Shown: positions 42,943 to 52,472 of the stretch, piece by piece
Numbering within the stretch: position 1 is the stretch's first letter
How the letters are laid out: each line of letters opens with the position of its first letter
Source of the DNA: Bradyrhizobium sp. LMTR 3
Lineage (GTDB): Bacteria > Pseudomonadota > Alphaproteobacteria > Rhizobiales > Xanthobacteraceae
DNA length: 64,000 bases
Assembly: GCF_001693485.1 (NCBI RefSeq)
Contig: NZ_MAXC01000043.1
Span: forward strand, 372,001 to 436,000
Reading direction: 5' to 3'
Made by a program: the position numbers and the translations under genes
Notes under the pieces: generated by a model
Databases searched by the model: none
Seen by the model: only the letters and a program-made list of their open reading frames with translations
What the model was told of the DNA's origin: nothing

Positions 42943-44493
42943 ATGTACACCGGCACGCATGCTCACCTTCGTCCGCTGCAGCCCGCCTTCATCATGGCTT
43001 CCACCGGAGAGGCCGTAACCTATCGTGAACTGGAGGCGCGCACGAACCGGCTGGCGCACTTGTTTCGCAAGCGCGGACTCAAGCGCCTCGATCACTATTC
43101 GATCTTCATGGAGAACAACAGCCGCTACCTCGAGGCGTGCGGCGCCGGCGAACGGAGCGGACTTTATTATACCTGCGTGAACTCCTACCTGACCGCGGGC
43201 GAACTCGCCTACATCCTGACCAACAGCCAGTCGCGCATTCTCGTCACCTCGAAGGCAAAGCTCGACGTCGTGCGCGAGGCGCTGAAGGAATGCCCCAAGG
43301 TCGACTTATGCATTGTCGCAGACGGCGACGGCGAGAGCGAGCGTATCGTCGGGCTTGAGCAGGCGACGTCAGGCCTGCCGAAGACGCCGATAGCAGACGA
43401 ATGCATCGGCACCGCGATGCTCTATTCGTCGGGCACCACCGGCCGGCCGAAGGGCATCCTGCGACCGCTGCCCGAACAGCCTCCGCTTCAGAACTTGGCG
43501 ATCTTCGATTTCCTGCACGGCGTCTGGCACTACCGCGAAGGCATGATCTATCTTTCGCCCGCGCCGCTTTACCATTCGGCGCCGCAGGCGGCGGTCAATC
43601 TGACGATCCGCGCCGGCGGCACCGTCATCATCATGGAAAGCTTTGATCCGGAAAGATATCTGGAACTGGTTCAAAGATGCGGCGTCACCCACACCCAGCT
43701 TGTGCCGACGATGTTCTCGCGCATGCTGAAGCTGCCGGAGGATGTCCGCAAGCGTTACGACCTCTCATCGCTCGAGATCGCGATCCACGCCGCCGCGCCC
43801 TGCCCGGCTGCGGTGAAGGACGACATCATCAAATGGTGGGGGCCGATCATCCATGAATATTACGGCGCCACCGAAGGGCTCGGCTTCACCGCCTGCAACA
43901 GCAAGGAATGGCTGGCACACCGCGGCACCGTCGGCCGGGTGCTGCTCGGCGACCTCCATATTCTCGACGAGAACATGCGTCCCTGCCCGGTGGGCACCCC
44001 GGGCACGGTATGGTTCAAGACCGCGACCCCGTTTGAATATTTCATCGATCCGGCCAAGACCCAGGAGGCGCGCTCGCCTGACGGCAGCATGAGCACCGTC
44101 GGCGACGTCGGCTATGTCGATGAGGACGGTTATCTCTATCTGACCGATCGCGCGACCTTCATGATCATCTCCGGTGGCGTCAACATCTATCCGCAGGAAT
44201 GCGAGAACCTCCTGATCACCCACCCCAAGATCGCCGATGCCGCGGTGTTCGGCGTGCCGAATCCCGATCTCGGCGAGGAAGTAAAGGCCGTGGTGCAGCC
44301 GATGCCGGGCGTTTCGCCTGGACAAGAGCTGGCCGACGAACTGATCGCCTTCTGCAGCCAATCGCTGTCGCGCCAGAAAGTGCCGCGCTCGATCGATTTC
44401 GAGGCCGAACTGCCGCGGCTGCCGACCGGCAAGCTCTACAAGCGCCTGTTGCGCGATCGCTATTGGGGCAACAAGGCCTCGCGGATCGTGTGA
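42943..44493 (+). CDS. Acyl-CoA synthetase (AMP-forming)
   Basis: 516 residues. P-loop YSSGTTGRPKG (161-171), A-motif region YYGATEGLG, GDVGYVDEDGYLYLTDR, and the C-terminal PTGKLYKRLLRD whose Lys is the adenylation-catalytic lysine. Activates a carboxylic acid to its CoA thioester. It follows the Fe-ADH-family gene by 16 bp. The peptide transporter starts about 280 bp further, so it may be a separate transcript. Confidence 0.9.
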   Translation: MYTGTHAHLRPLQPAFIMASTGEAVTYRELEARTNRLAHLFRKRGLKRLDHYSIFMENNSRYLEACGAGERSGLYYTCVNSYLTAGELAYILTNSQSRILVTSKAKLDVVREALKECPKVDLCIVADGDGESERIVGLEQATSGLPKTPIADECIGTAMLYSSGTTGRPKGILRPLPEQPPLQNLAIFDFLHGVWHYREGMIYLSPAPLYHSAPQAAVNLTIRAGGTVIIMESFDPERYLELVQRCGVTHTQLVPTMFSRMLKLPEDVRKRYDLSSLEIAIHAAAPCPAAVKDDIIKWWGPIIHEYYGATEGLGFTACNSKEWLAHRGTVGRVLLGDLHILDENMRPCPVGTPGTVWFKTATPFEYFIDPAKTQEARSPDGSMSTVGDVGYVDEDGYLYLTDRATFMIISGGVNIYPQECENLLITHPKIADAAVFGVPNPDLGEEVKAVVQPMPGVSPGQELADELIAFCSQSLSRQKVPRSIDFEAELPRLPTGKLYKRLLRDRYWGNKASRIV

Positions 44494-44771
44494 GCATGCG
44501 ACGATGTGAGATGGCGAACTCGAACGCAGACGTCGCGACACCCGGTGGTGCGGTGCATCATCCGGCGAGATATTCCAGCGTAAGCCGCAGCACAACGGCT
44601 ACCCCGCAACGAATCTGCCGCTTTCGCGGCGCGCATGTTCCGCCGCGCGGATTTTCGATTAGTTCGAATTGCCGATCTGTGCATCGTCTTGGCTGGTTGC
44701 CCGGACGCGCGGTCATGCTATCGTCTGATGCAATCGGCCGTTTCGAGACCGAGCAAATGTGGGAGGGGACC

Positions 44772-46367
44772 ATGCGGAGCGTTCATGCGCTTGCCGCCGC
44801 AGCGTTGTTGTTGCTGCCGGCTCACGATGTTGCATCGGCCGGCGAGCCGAAACAGGGCGGCATCCTCAGGGTCTATCATCGCGACAGCCCGGGCAGCGCC
44901 TCGATCCACGAAGGCGCGACCTTCTCGATCAACATTCCCTTCATGTCGGTCTTCAACAACCTGGTCGTGTTCAAGCAGGACGTCGCACAGAACAGCGCAG
45001 ACTCCATCGTCCCGGACCTGGCGGAGAGCTGGGCCTGGAGCAACGACGGCAAAAAACTCACTTTCAAATTGAAGCAGGGCGTCAAGTGGCATGACGGCAA
45101 GCCGTTCACCGCAGCCGACGTCAAATGCACGTTCGACATGCTGATGGGCAAGTCGCAACAGAAGTTTCGCCAGAACCCGCGAAAGTCCTGGTACAACCAG
45201 GTTGAGGACGTGACGACAAACGGCGATTTCGAGGCATCGTTCAGCCTGAAGCGGCCGCAGCCGGCGTTGTTGTCGTTACTCGCCTCCGGCTACACCCCGG
45301 TTTACCCCTGCCACGTCTCCCCGGCCGACATGCGTACCAAGCCGGTCGGCACCGGCCCGTTCAAGTTCGTCGAGTTCAAGGCCAACGAGTCCATCAAACT
45401 CACCAAGAATCACGATTACTTCAAGAAGGGCCTGCCGCACCTCGACGGCATCGAATTCACCATCATCCCCAACCGTTCGACGGCGATCCTTGGATTTGTC
45501 TCGGGCAAGTTCGACATGACGTTCCCGACCGAAGTGTCGATCCCGCTGCTCAAGGAGGTCAAGTCGCAGGCACCGAACGCAGCGTGCGTGGTTGAGCCGG
45601 TAAACGTCTCGACCAACATCATCATCAACTCGTCCGCTCCACCGTTCGACAATCTCGACATTCGCCGCGCTTTGGCGCTGGCGCTGGATCGCAAGGCCTT
45701 CGTCTCGATCCTGTTCGAGGGACAAGCCGACATCGGCGGCGTTATGCTCCCGGCGCCGGGCGGCCTGTGGGCGATGCCGAAGGAAATGCTCGAATCAATT
45801 CCGGGTTATGGCCCTGACGTCAACGCCAACCGGGAAGAGGCGCGCAAGCTGATGCAGAAAGCTGGTTACGGTCCGGACAAGCGTCTCGCGGTCAAGATCG
45901 CGACGCGCAACATTCCGATTTACCGCGATCCTGCCGTGATCCTGATCGACCAGATCAAGAACATCTATATCGACGGCGAGCTCGACGTCGTCGATACCGC
46001 GCAGTGGTTTCCGAAGGTCGCCCGCAAGGATTACTCGCTCGGCCTGAACCTCACCGGCAATGCCGTCGACGATCCCGACCAGTCGTTCTACGAGAACTAT
46101 TCCTGTGGCTCGGAGCGGAACTATACCAACTACTGCAACAGGGAAATCGAAAAGCTGTTCGACCAGCAGTCGATGGAAAAGGATGTCGCCAAGCGCAAGA
46201 AGCTGGTCTGGGAAATCGACAAGAAACTGCAGGAAGACGTGGCGCGGCCAACCATCCTCCACAGCCGGGCGGGTTCCTGCTGGCATCCCTATGTCAAGGG
46301 CATCACCATCATGGTGAACAGCTCCTACAACGGCTATCGTTACGAAGACGTCTGGATGGACAAGTAG
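44772..46367 (+). CDS. Peptide/oligopeptide-type ABC transporter substrate-binding protein
   Basis: 531 residues with signal peptide (LAAAALLLLPAHDVASAG). SBP_bac_5 domain: GGILRVYHRDSPGSASIHEG, VPDLAESWAWSNDGKKLTFK, LKQGVKWHDGKPFTAADVK, and VGTGPFKFVEFKANESI. Start has GGGAGG six bases upstream. Ligands of this family include peptides, opines, glycosides and nickel. Long 5' gap (44494-44771, 278 bp) without other features probably holds the promoter. Confidence 0.93.
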   Translation: MRSVHALAAAALLLLPAHDVASAGEPKQGGILRVYHRDSPGSASIHEGATFSINIPFMSVFNNLVVFKQDVAQNSADSIVPDLAESWAWSNDGKKLTFKLKQGVKWHDGKPFTAADVKCTFDMLMGKSQQKFRQNPRKSWYNQVEDVTTNGDFEASFSLKRPQPALLSLLASGYTPVYPCHVSPADMRTKPVGTGPFKFVEFKANESIKLTKNHDYFKKGLPHLDGIEFTIIPNRSTAILGFVSGKFDMTFPTEVSIPLLKEVKSQAPNAACVVEPVNVSTNIIINSSAPPFDNLDIRRALALALDRKAFVSILFEGQADIGGVMLPAPGGLWAMPKEMLESIPGYGPDVNANREEARKLMQKAGYGPDKRLAVKIATRNIPIYRDPAVILIDQIKNIYIDGELDVVDTAQWFPKVARKDYSLGLNLTGNAVDDPDQSFYENYSCGSERNYTNYCNREIEKLFDQQSMEKDVAKRKKLVWEIDKKLQEDVARPTILHSRAGSCWHPYVKGITIMVNSSYNGYRYEDVWMDK

Positions 46368-46380
46368 CGTCCGGCCGCGA

Positions 46381-46471
46381 TAGCGTTTTCGAGCGAAGTG
46401 GATCCCGGTTCGCGTGAAGAAAACGCGTCAAAACAAAAATCGAGAGCTCGGTTCTGATTCATCAGAACCGA
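46381..46471 (+). repeat. Repeat with hairpin between binding-protein and permease genes (family I)
   Basis: TAGCGTTTTCGAGCGAAGTG then GATCCCGGTTCGCGTGAAGA resembles part of the common rhizobial repeat. Ends with CGGTTCTGA-TTCA-TCAGAACCG (46449-46470), a perfect 9-bp stem and 4-nt loop. Lies 14-104 bp after the binding-protein stop; such hairpins commonly protect the 5' mRNA so that binding protein is made in excess of the permease. Confidence 0.75.
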
Positions 46472-46507
46472 GGGGACGCTAGCCGATGGGTCAGGGAGAG
46501 TAGCCGG

Positions 46508-47455
46508 GTGTTTGCTTATATCGTGCGACGCCTCGCGTTGATGCTCGTGACCCTGGTCGGGATCTCGATCATCATCTTCGTGTTGCTGCGGGTCGTCCCC
46601 GGCAACATCGTCGACATCCTGTTCGACGCCGCCGGCTTCGTCGATCCCACCGACAAGGCCAACCTGGAAAAGGAACTCGGCCTCGACCTGCCGATCTACC
46701 AGCAATATCTGAACTGGATCGGCGGGCTGCTGCACGGCGATCTCGGCTATTCCTACGTCTCGGAAAAGCCAGCGCTGCAGGAGATCCTGCCGCGCATTCC
46801 GATCACCGCCCGGCTGGCGGCGCTGGCGCTGTTGTTCTCGGCCTCGATCGGCATTCCCTTAGGCGTTCTCAGCGCAGTCCACCAAGGCTCGCGGCTTGAT
46901 TATACCCTGCGTGTGGTCAGCCTGAGCGGGCTGTCGCTACCCTCGTTCTGGCTCGGACTGCTGATCCTGATGGCGTCGGTTTCCCTGTTCGGCCACATGC
47001 CCATCTACAATCCGAACCCGGCAACCTGGACCGAGGCGTTCGCGATCTATGCCGTGCCGGCGATGGCGGTTGGTTTTCGCAGCGCCGCGCTGACCATGCG
47101 GATCACGCGTTCTTCGATGCTGGAGATTCTGCGGCAGGATTATATTCGCACCGCGCGCGCCAAGGGCGCGTCCGAGGCTTCGGTCAATTATCGCCACGCG
47201 CTGAAGAACGCGATTCTCCCTGTTATAACCGTGATCGGCATCGAGGCGGCGTTCCTGATCGGCGGGCTGATCGTCACCGAAACCGTGTTCAATATTCCAG
47301 GCGTGGCCCGCTTCCTGGTCGAGGCGCTGCGCTGGCGCGATTACCCGATCGTGCAGAATCTCGTGATGCTGATCGCCGTGGTCGTGGTGGTTGCGAACTT
47401 CACCGTCGATATGCTCTACGCCGCGATCGACCCGCGCATCCGGTATGGGGACTAG
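46508..47455 (+). CDS. Peptide-type ABC transporter permease (DppB-like)
   Basis: 315 residues from a GTG. Six TM segments, N-terminal IVRRLALMLVTLVGISIIIF, and the BPD coupling motif EILRQDYIRTARAKGASEAS in the last cytoplasmic loop. Forms the membrane channel with the DppC-like gene at 47460. The weak start site following GGGAG is the only in-frame choice. Confidence 0.92.
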   Translation: MFAYIVRRLALMLVTLVGISIIIFVLLRVVPGNIVDILFDAAGFVDPTDKANLEKELGLDLPIYQQYLNWIGGLLHGDLGYSYVSEKPALQEILPRIPITARLAALALLFSASIGIPLGVLSAVHQGSRLDYTLRVVSLSGLSLPSFWLGLLILMASVSLFGHMPIYNPNPATWTEAFAIYAVPAMAVGFRSAALTMRITRSSMLEILRQDYIRTARAKGASEASVNYRHALKNAILPVITVIGIEAAFLIGGLIVTETVFNIPGVARFLVEALRWRDYPIVQNLVMLIAVVVVVANFTVDMLYAAIDPRIRYGD

Positions 47456-47459
47456 CCGC

Positions 47460-48353
47460 GTGACCACGATTAACTTCGAGAGCGAGTTGAGGCGGGCCGG
47501 CGCTCATTCGACGCATGGCTGGCGCCGGCTGGCATTCCTGGCGCAACGTTATCTGCTCGGCACGATCGGCCTTGTCATCATGGTGATGTTCGTCTGGATG
47601 GCGATCTCGGCCGATCTGATTGCCCGCTACGACCCGCTCAGTGTCGATTCGGCGCAGCGGCTGGCGCCACCGAGCGCGGCGCACTGGATGGGAACCGATT
47701 CATTCGGCCGTGACGTCTGGAGCCGGATCATTCACGGCGCGCGCATCTCGCTCGCCGTCGGCATCGGCGCCACCGCGCTCGGATCGTCGATCGGCGTCAT
47801 CGTCGGCCTCGTATCCGGCTATCTGTCCGGCTGGGTCGATCTGCTATTCCAGCGCATCACCGACATTCTGCAGGCCCTGCCCTTGCTGGTGCTGGCGTTG
47901 GTGATGACGGCAGCGCTCGGCCCGTCGCTGCCGAACGTGATCATCGCGATTGCGATCCCGTTGATCCCGACGGTCGCCCGCGTGATCCGCGCCAATACGC
48001 TGGCGCTGCGCGAGCAGCCCTTCGTCGAAGCCGCAAAATCGATCGGCATGAGCGAGACCCGCATCGCGCTCCGCCACGTGCTGCCGAACACGCTCGCGCC
48101 CTTGATCGTGCTGGCGACCGCGCAGCTCGGCTCCACCATCCTCACCGAAGCCTCGCTGTCGTTCCTCGGCCTCGGCATCCCCGAGCCCTATCCGTCCTGG
48201 GGCCGCATGCTGTCGGAATCGGCGGCCGAATATGTCCGCACCGCGCCGTGGCTGGTGATTTTCCCGGGCGTCGCCATCTCCCTTGCCGTATTCGGCACCA
48301 ATCTGTTCGGCGACGCGCTCCGTGACATCCTCGATCCGAGGCAGCGCGGCTGA
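47460..48353 (+). CDS. Peptide-type ABC transporter permease (DppC-like)
   Basis: 297 residues. SAQRLAPPSAAHWMGTDSFG with RDVWSRIIHGARISLAVGIG and the EAA loop REQPFVEAAKSIGMSETRIA match DppC/OppC. GTG at 47460 is four bases after the dppB-like stop; ATG at 47445 would overlap it. The stop overlaps the ATPase start (TGATG). Confidence 0.92.
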   Translation: MTTINFESELRRAGAHSTHGWRRLAFLAQRYLLGTIGLVIMVMFVWMAISADLIARYDPLSVDSAQRLAPPSAAHWMGTDSFGRDVWSRIIHGARISLAVGIGATALGSSIGVIVGLVSGYLSGWVDLLFQRITDILQALPLLVLALVMTAALGPSLPNVIIAIAIPLIPTVARVIRANTLALREQPFVEAAKSIGMSETRIALRHVLPNTLAPLIVLATAQLGSTILTEASLSFLGLGIPEPYPSWGRMLSESAAEYVRTAPWLVIFPGVAISLAVFGTNLFGDALRDILDPRQRG

Positions 48354-49366
48354 TGAGCGAGGCGCGCAAGGACGACACTATTCTCGATGTGAAGAACCTG
48401 CAGACGGTGTTCTTCACCAATTCCGGGCTGTTCCGCGCGGTCGACGACGTCTCGTTCACCGTGCGCCGCGGCGAGACGCTCGCGATCGTCGGCGAATCCG
48501 GCTGCGGCAAAAGCGTGACCGCGCTTTCGGTAATGCGGCTGGTGCCGGACCCGCCGGGCCGCGTGGTCGGCGGCTCGGTGACGCTGGAAGGAACCGATCT
48601 GCTCAGCCTTGATGAGGCCGAGATGCGCGACATCCGCGGCAACCGGATCTCGATGATCTTTCAGGAGCCGATGACCTCGCTCAATCCGGTGATGCGGATC
48701 GGCGACCAGATCACCGAAGTGCTCCGCCTGCACCAGGAGATGACCGCGAAGGAGGCCTGGGCCAAGGCGGTCGAGATGCTCCGCCTGGTCCGCATTCCCG
48801 AACCGGAACGCCGTGCGCAGGAATATCCGCACCAGCTCTCCGGCGGCATGCGGCAGCGCGCGATGATCGCGATGGCGCTAGCGTGCCGGCCGGCGCTGTT
48901 GATCGCGGACGAGCCGACCACCGCGCTCGACGTGACGATCCAGGCGCAGATCCTGGCGCTGATCGTCGACCTGCAAAAGCGGCTCGGCACCGGCTTGATC
49001 CTGATCACCCACGATCTCGGCGTCGTCGCGCAAACCGCGCAGCGCGTTATCGTGATGTATGCCGGCAAGAAGGTCGAGGAAGCGACCGTAGAGGATCTGT
49101 TCGAAAATCCAAAGCATCCCTACACGCGCGGGCTGATGGCCTCGATGCCCGCGGTGATCTCGTTTGGTGCCAAGACCGATGCGCGACTGAACGAGATTCC
49201 CGGCATGGTGCCGTCGCTGACGAACCTTCCGCCGGGCTGCGCCTTTGCGCCGCGCTGTCGCCTCGCCGTGGACCAATGCCGCGCCGAATATCCACCGCTG
49301 CAGGAAGTCGATGCCAATCATCTCGCGGCGTGCTGGCGCGCAACCGAATTGGTAGGCGCGCCATGA
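48353..49366 (+). CDS. Peptide-type ABC transporter ATPase (DppD-like)
   Basis: 337 residues. Walker A GESGCGKS (47-54), Q-loop FQEPMTSLNPVMRIG, signature LSGGMRQRAMIAMAL, Walker B LLIADEPTTALDVT, and the C-terminal oligopeptide/dipeptide domain with GCAFAPRCRLAVDQC. Overlaps DppF-like start (ATGA). Confidence 0.93.
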   Translation: MSEARKDDTILDVKNLQTVFFTNSGLFRAVDDVSFTVRRGETLAIVGESGCGKSVTALSVMRLVPDPPGRVVGGSVTLEGTDLLSLDEAEMRDIRGNRISMIFQEPMTSLNPVMRIGDQITEVLRLHQEMTAKEAWAKAVEMLRLVRIPEPERRAQEYPHQLSGGMRQRAMIAMALACRPALLIADEPTTALDVTIQAQILALIVDLQKRLGTGLILITHDLGVVAQTAQRVIVMYAGKKVEEATVEDLFENPKHPYTRGLMASMPAVISFGAKTDARLNEIPGMVPSLTNLPPGCAFAPRCRLAVDQCRAEYPPLQEVDANHLAACWRATELVGAP

Positions 49367-50355
49367 GCGACCAACGCCCCCTCCTTGAAGTCACCGACCT
49401 CGTCAAGCATTACGCGGTGCGCGGCGGCGTCCTGCGCCGGCGCGTCGGCACCGTGCATGCGGTCGACGGCGTCAGCTTCTCGGTTGCCAAAGGCGAGACG
49501 CTCGGGCTGGTCGGCGAATCCGGCTGCGGCAAATCGACGGTCGCACGCGCCGTGCTGCGGCTGGTGGAGCCGTCCAGCGGCGCCATCAAGCTGAACGGCA
49601 CCGACATCACCGGCCTGAGCAAGGCCGAGATGCGGCCGCACCGTCGCTCGATGCAGATCGTATTCCAGGACCCGTTCGCCTCGCTCAATCCGCGCATGAC
49701 CGCGGGCGATATCGTCGGCGAGCCGCTCGCCGTGCATGGGCTGGCAACCGGCCGCGCGCAGCAGGAACGCGTCGCGGAACTGTTCGCGCAGGTGGGATTG
49801 CGCCCCGATCAGATGAAGAACTACCCGCACCAATTCTCCGGCGGCCAGCGGCAGCGCATCTGCATCGCGCGGGCGTTGTCGCTTGGGCCGAGCCTGATCG
49901 TGTGCGACGAGCCGGTCTCGGCGCTCGATGTCTCGATCCAGGCGCAGGTGATCAACCTGTTGATCGACCTGCAGCGCAAGAACGATTTTTCCTACCTGTT
50001 CATCGCGCACGATCTCGCCGTCGTCGCCCATATCAGCCATCGCGTCGCCGTGATGTATCTCGGGCGCATTGTCGAGATTGCGGACAAGTCGGAATTGTTC
50101 GCGAACCCGCGGCATCCATATACGCAGGCGCTGCTGGCGTCAGTCCCGGTCGCTGATCCCAAGGCAAAGCGCCTTGCGCCGATGGTCGACGGCGACGTCC
50201 CGAGCCCGATCAATCCACCCTCAGGCTGCGCCTTCCACACCCGCTGCCGCTATGTCATGGACCGCTGCAAGGTGGAGCGGCCGGCGCTGGTGGAAGCCGG
50301 CGAAAGACATCAGGTAGCGTGCTGGCTGAACGACGGCACGGGGCGACCGGAGTAA
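49363..50355 (+). CDS. Peptide-type ABC transporter ATPase (DppF-like)
   Basis: 330 residues. Walker A GESGCGKST (51-59), Q-loop FQDPFASLNPRMTAGD, signature FSGGQRQRICIARAL, Walker B LIVCDEPVSALDVS and the C-terminal cluster GCAFHTRCRYVMDRC. With the other four genes it completes an importer of the dipeptide/oligopeptide/opine class. Followed after 7 bp by a repeat. Confidence 0.93.
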   Translation: MSDQRPLLEVTDLVKHYAVRGGVLRRRVGTVHAVDGVSFSVAKGETLGLVGESGCGKSTVARAVLRLVEPSSGAIKLNGTDITGLSKAEMRPHRRSMQIVFQDPFASLNPRMTAGDIVGEPLAVHGLATGRAQQERVAELFAQVGLRPDQMKNYPHQFSGGQRQRICIARALSLGPSLIVCDEPVSALDVSIQAQVINLLIDLQRKNDFSYLFIAHDLAVVAHISHRVAVMYLGRIVEIADKSELFANPRHPYTQALLASVPVADPKAKRLAPMVDGDVPSPINPPSGCAFHTRCRYVMDRCKVERPALVEAGERHQVACWLNDGTGRPE

Positions 50356-50362
50356 GTCTATC

Positions 50363-50484
50363 GTCGTCCCTGCGAACGCACGGACCCATAACCACCGCTG
50401 TTACTTATGAACGAAAGTTATCGCCCCAACTTCGCACAAATCGAACATTCGTGGTTATGGGTCCCGGGTCAAGCCCGGGACGAC
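50363..50484. repeat. Composite repeat, families F and B
   Basis: Left end CGTCGTCCCTGCGAACGCAC and GGACCCATAACCACCG match family F (28776-28895); the right end is GTTATGGGTCCCGGGTCAAG with CCCGGGACGAC, which carries a GGGTCAAGCCC motif like family B. Lies between two convergent genes after dppF-like. Confidence 0.7.
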
Positions 50485-50495
50485 AGAGATTTATG

Positions 50496-52472
50496 TCACG
50501 CCGCCGCGATCTCCACGACGATCCGTCCCGTCGTCACCTGCTCGCCCTCGGTGACATCGATCGACGAAACCGTGCCGGCAACACCTGCCATGTGCACGTG
50601 CTCCATCTTCATCGCTTCCAGCGTCATCACCGGCTGGCCGACGGCAACCTGCTCGCCAGGCTTGACCAGCACCGCCACCACGCGGCCGTTCATCGTCGCG
50701 CGCACCTTGCCGTCGCCGTCCGCCGCCGCAGCGGAGGCCGGTGCGGCCAGCGTCAGATCGCGGGCGGCAATCGAGGCTCCGCGATGAAGGATGTACAGAC
50801 GACCGTCATCGCGCAGGAATCTCGCTGACTCCATCAGGCCATCGGTGCGGAAGCGGATCGTGTCTGGGCCGAGCTCGTCGATCTCGAAACGACGCTCGTC
50901 GTCATCGAGGCCGGCTACATAACTCCCGTCGCGGTTCCGAACGATATCAACCTCGAACGCACCGTGGCCAAGGTCGATCCGCATCGTCAGCGGGAACGTC
51001 GCCGCCAGGCTGCGTCCACTGCGCCAGGGAGGCGCATGCGGGTTGGTGACGTAAAGCAGCAATGCCGCCAGCGCAGCCTCCGTACTGTCGTTCGCACGCG
51101 ACGCCAGCAATTCGTCGCGGTGATTGCCGATGAAGGCCGTAGTCGCTTCGCCCTTCGCAAAGGCAGGATGGCGCAAGCAGGAAATCAGGAATCCTTGATT
51201 GGTGGTGACGCCGAACGCCGCGGTCTGCTCCAGTCCGCAAATCAGCCGCCCGCGGGCCTCGTTGCGGTCGACGCCGTGGCTGATGATCTTGGCGACCATC
51301 GAATCGTAGAACGGCGGAATCTCCGAACCCGATCGCAGCGCGTGCTCGACGCGGATGCCGTCGGGCATCTGCCACAGCTCCATTCGCCCCGACTGCGGCA
51401 TGAAGTCATGGTCCGCGTCCTCCGAGCACAACCGCACCTCGATGGCGTGGCCGGAGAATTTGACGTCTTCCTGCTTGGGCCCCAGCGGCTGGCCGGCGGC
51501 AATGCGCAACTGCAGTTCGACCAGATCGAGCCCGGTAATCGCTTCGGTGACGGGATGCTCGACCTGCAGGCGCGTGTTCATTTCCATGAAATAGAACTCG
51601 CCGGACGGATCGAGCAGGAACTCCAGCGTCCCCGCGCCCTCATAGCCGATCGATTTGACGGCAGCGACCGCGACGGCGCCCATGCGCGCTCGCAGTTCCG
51701 GCGTCACTTTTGGCGACGGCGCTTCCTCGATCAGCTTCTGGTGTCGGCGTTGCACCGAGCAATCGCGCTCGCCGAGATGAATGGCATTGCCGTAGCGGTC
51801 GCCGAACACCTGAATCTCGATGTGGCGGGGATCGACGATGGCGCGCTCCAAGATCACGCTTGCGTCACCGAACGCGCCCTGCGCCTCCGACCTTGCGCTG
51901 CGCAGCGCATCCGGAAATGCCGCGGCGTCTTCGACCAGCCGCATGCCGCGCCCGCCACCGCCGGCAACCGCCTTGATCATCACGGGGAAGCCGATCTTCC
52001 TGGCCTCCGCTAGCATCACTGCGTCGCTCTGGTCCGCGCCCTGATAGCCGGGCACGATGGGCACGCCAGCCTCTCGCATGATGTCCTTGGCGCCGGCCTT
52101 GTTGCCCATCGCCCGGATCGCCTCTGGCGAAGGCCCGATGAAGACCAGCCCGGCATCGCGGCAGGCCTGCGCAAAATCCTCGTTCTCGGCGAGGAAGCCG
52201 TAGCCCGGATGCACCGCGCCGGCCCCGCTGGCTTTGGCCGCTGCGATGATCGCGTCGATCCGCAGATAAGACTGCGCCGGCAGCGCCTCCCCGATCCGCA
52301 CGGCCTGGTCCGCCTCACGCACGTGCAGCGCATCACGATCGGCATCGGAATAGACGGCAACCACGCCATAGCCGAGCCGCCGCGCGGTGCGCATGATCCG
52401 CAGTGCGATCTCGCCGCGATTGGCGACGAGAATCTTGAAAAATGGCGTTCGCTTCATCTCGATCCCGCTCAT
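50496..52472 (-). CDS. Biotin-dependent acyl-CoA carboxylase, alpha (biotin carboxylase/BCCP) subunit
   Basis: 658 residues. Biotin carboxylase core: ILVANRGEIALRIMRTARRL, VMIKAVAGGGGRGMRLVED (ATP loop), EMNTRLQVEHPVTEAITGLD. A middle linker domain and a C-terminal biotinyl domain TLEAMKMEHVH with biotin Lys622. Family members carboxylate acetyl-, propionyl-, 3-methylcrotonyl- or geranyl-CoA; here the beta subunit overlap (ATGA) and the neighbours suggest 3-methylcrotonyl or geranyl type, undecided. Confidence 0.92.
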   Translation of the reverse strand: MSGIEMKRTPFFKILVANRGEIALRIMRTARRLGYGVVAVYSDADRDALHVREADQAVRIGEALPAQSYLRIDAIIAAAKASGAGAVHPGYGFLAENEDFAQACRDAGLVFIGPSPEAIRAMGNKAGAKDIMREAGVPIVPGYQGADQSDAVMLAEARKIGFPVMIKAVAGGGGRGMRLVEDAAAFPDALRSARSEAQGAFGDASVILERAIVDPRHIEIQVFGDRYGNAIHLGERDCSVQRRHQKLIEEAPSPKVTPELRARMGAVAVAAVKSIGYEGAGTLEFLLDPSGEFYFMEMNTRLQVEHPVTEAITGLDLVELQLRIAAGQPLGPKQEDVKFSGHAIEVRLCSEDADHDFMPQSGRMELWQMPDGIRVEHALRSGSEIPPFYDSMVAKIISHGVDRNEARGRLICGLEQTAAFGVTTNQGFLISCLRHPAFAKGEATTAFIGNHRDELLASRANDSTEAALAALLLYVTNPHAPPWRSGRSLAATFPLTMRIDLGHGAFEVDIVRNRDGSYVAGLDDDERRFEIDELGPDTIRFRTDGLMESARFLRDDGRLYILHRGASIAARDLTLAAPASAAAADGDGKVRATMNGRVVAVLVKPGEQVAVGQPVMTLEAMKMEHVHMAGVAGTVSSIDVTEGEQVTTGRIVVEIAAA

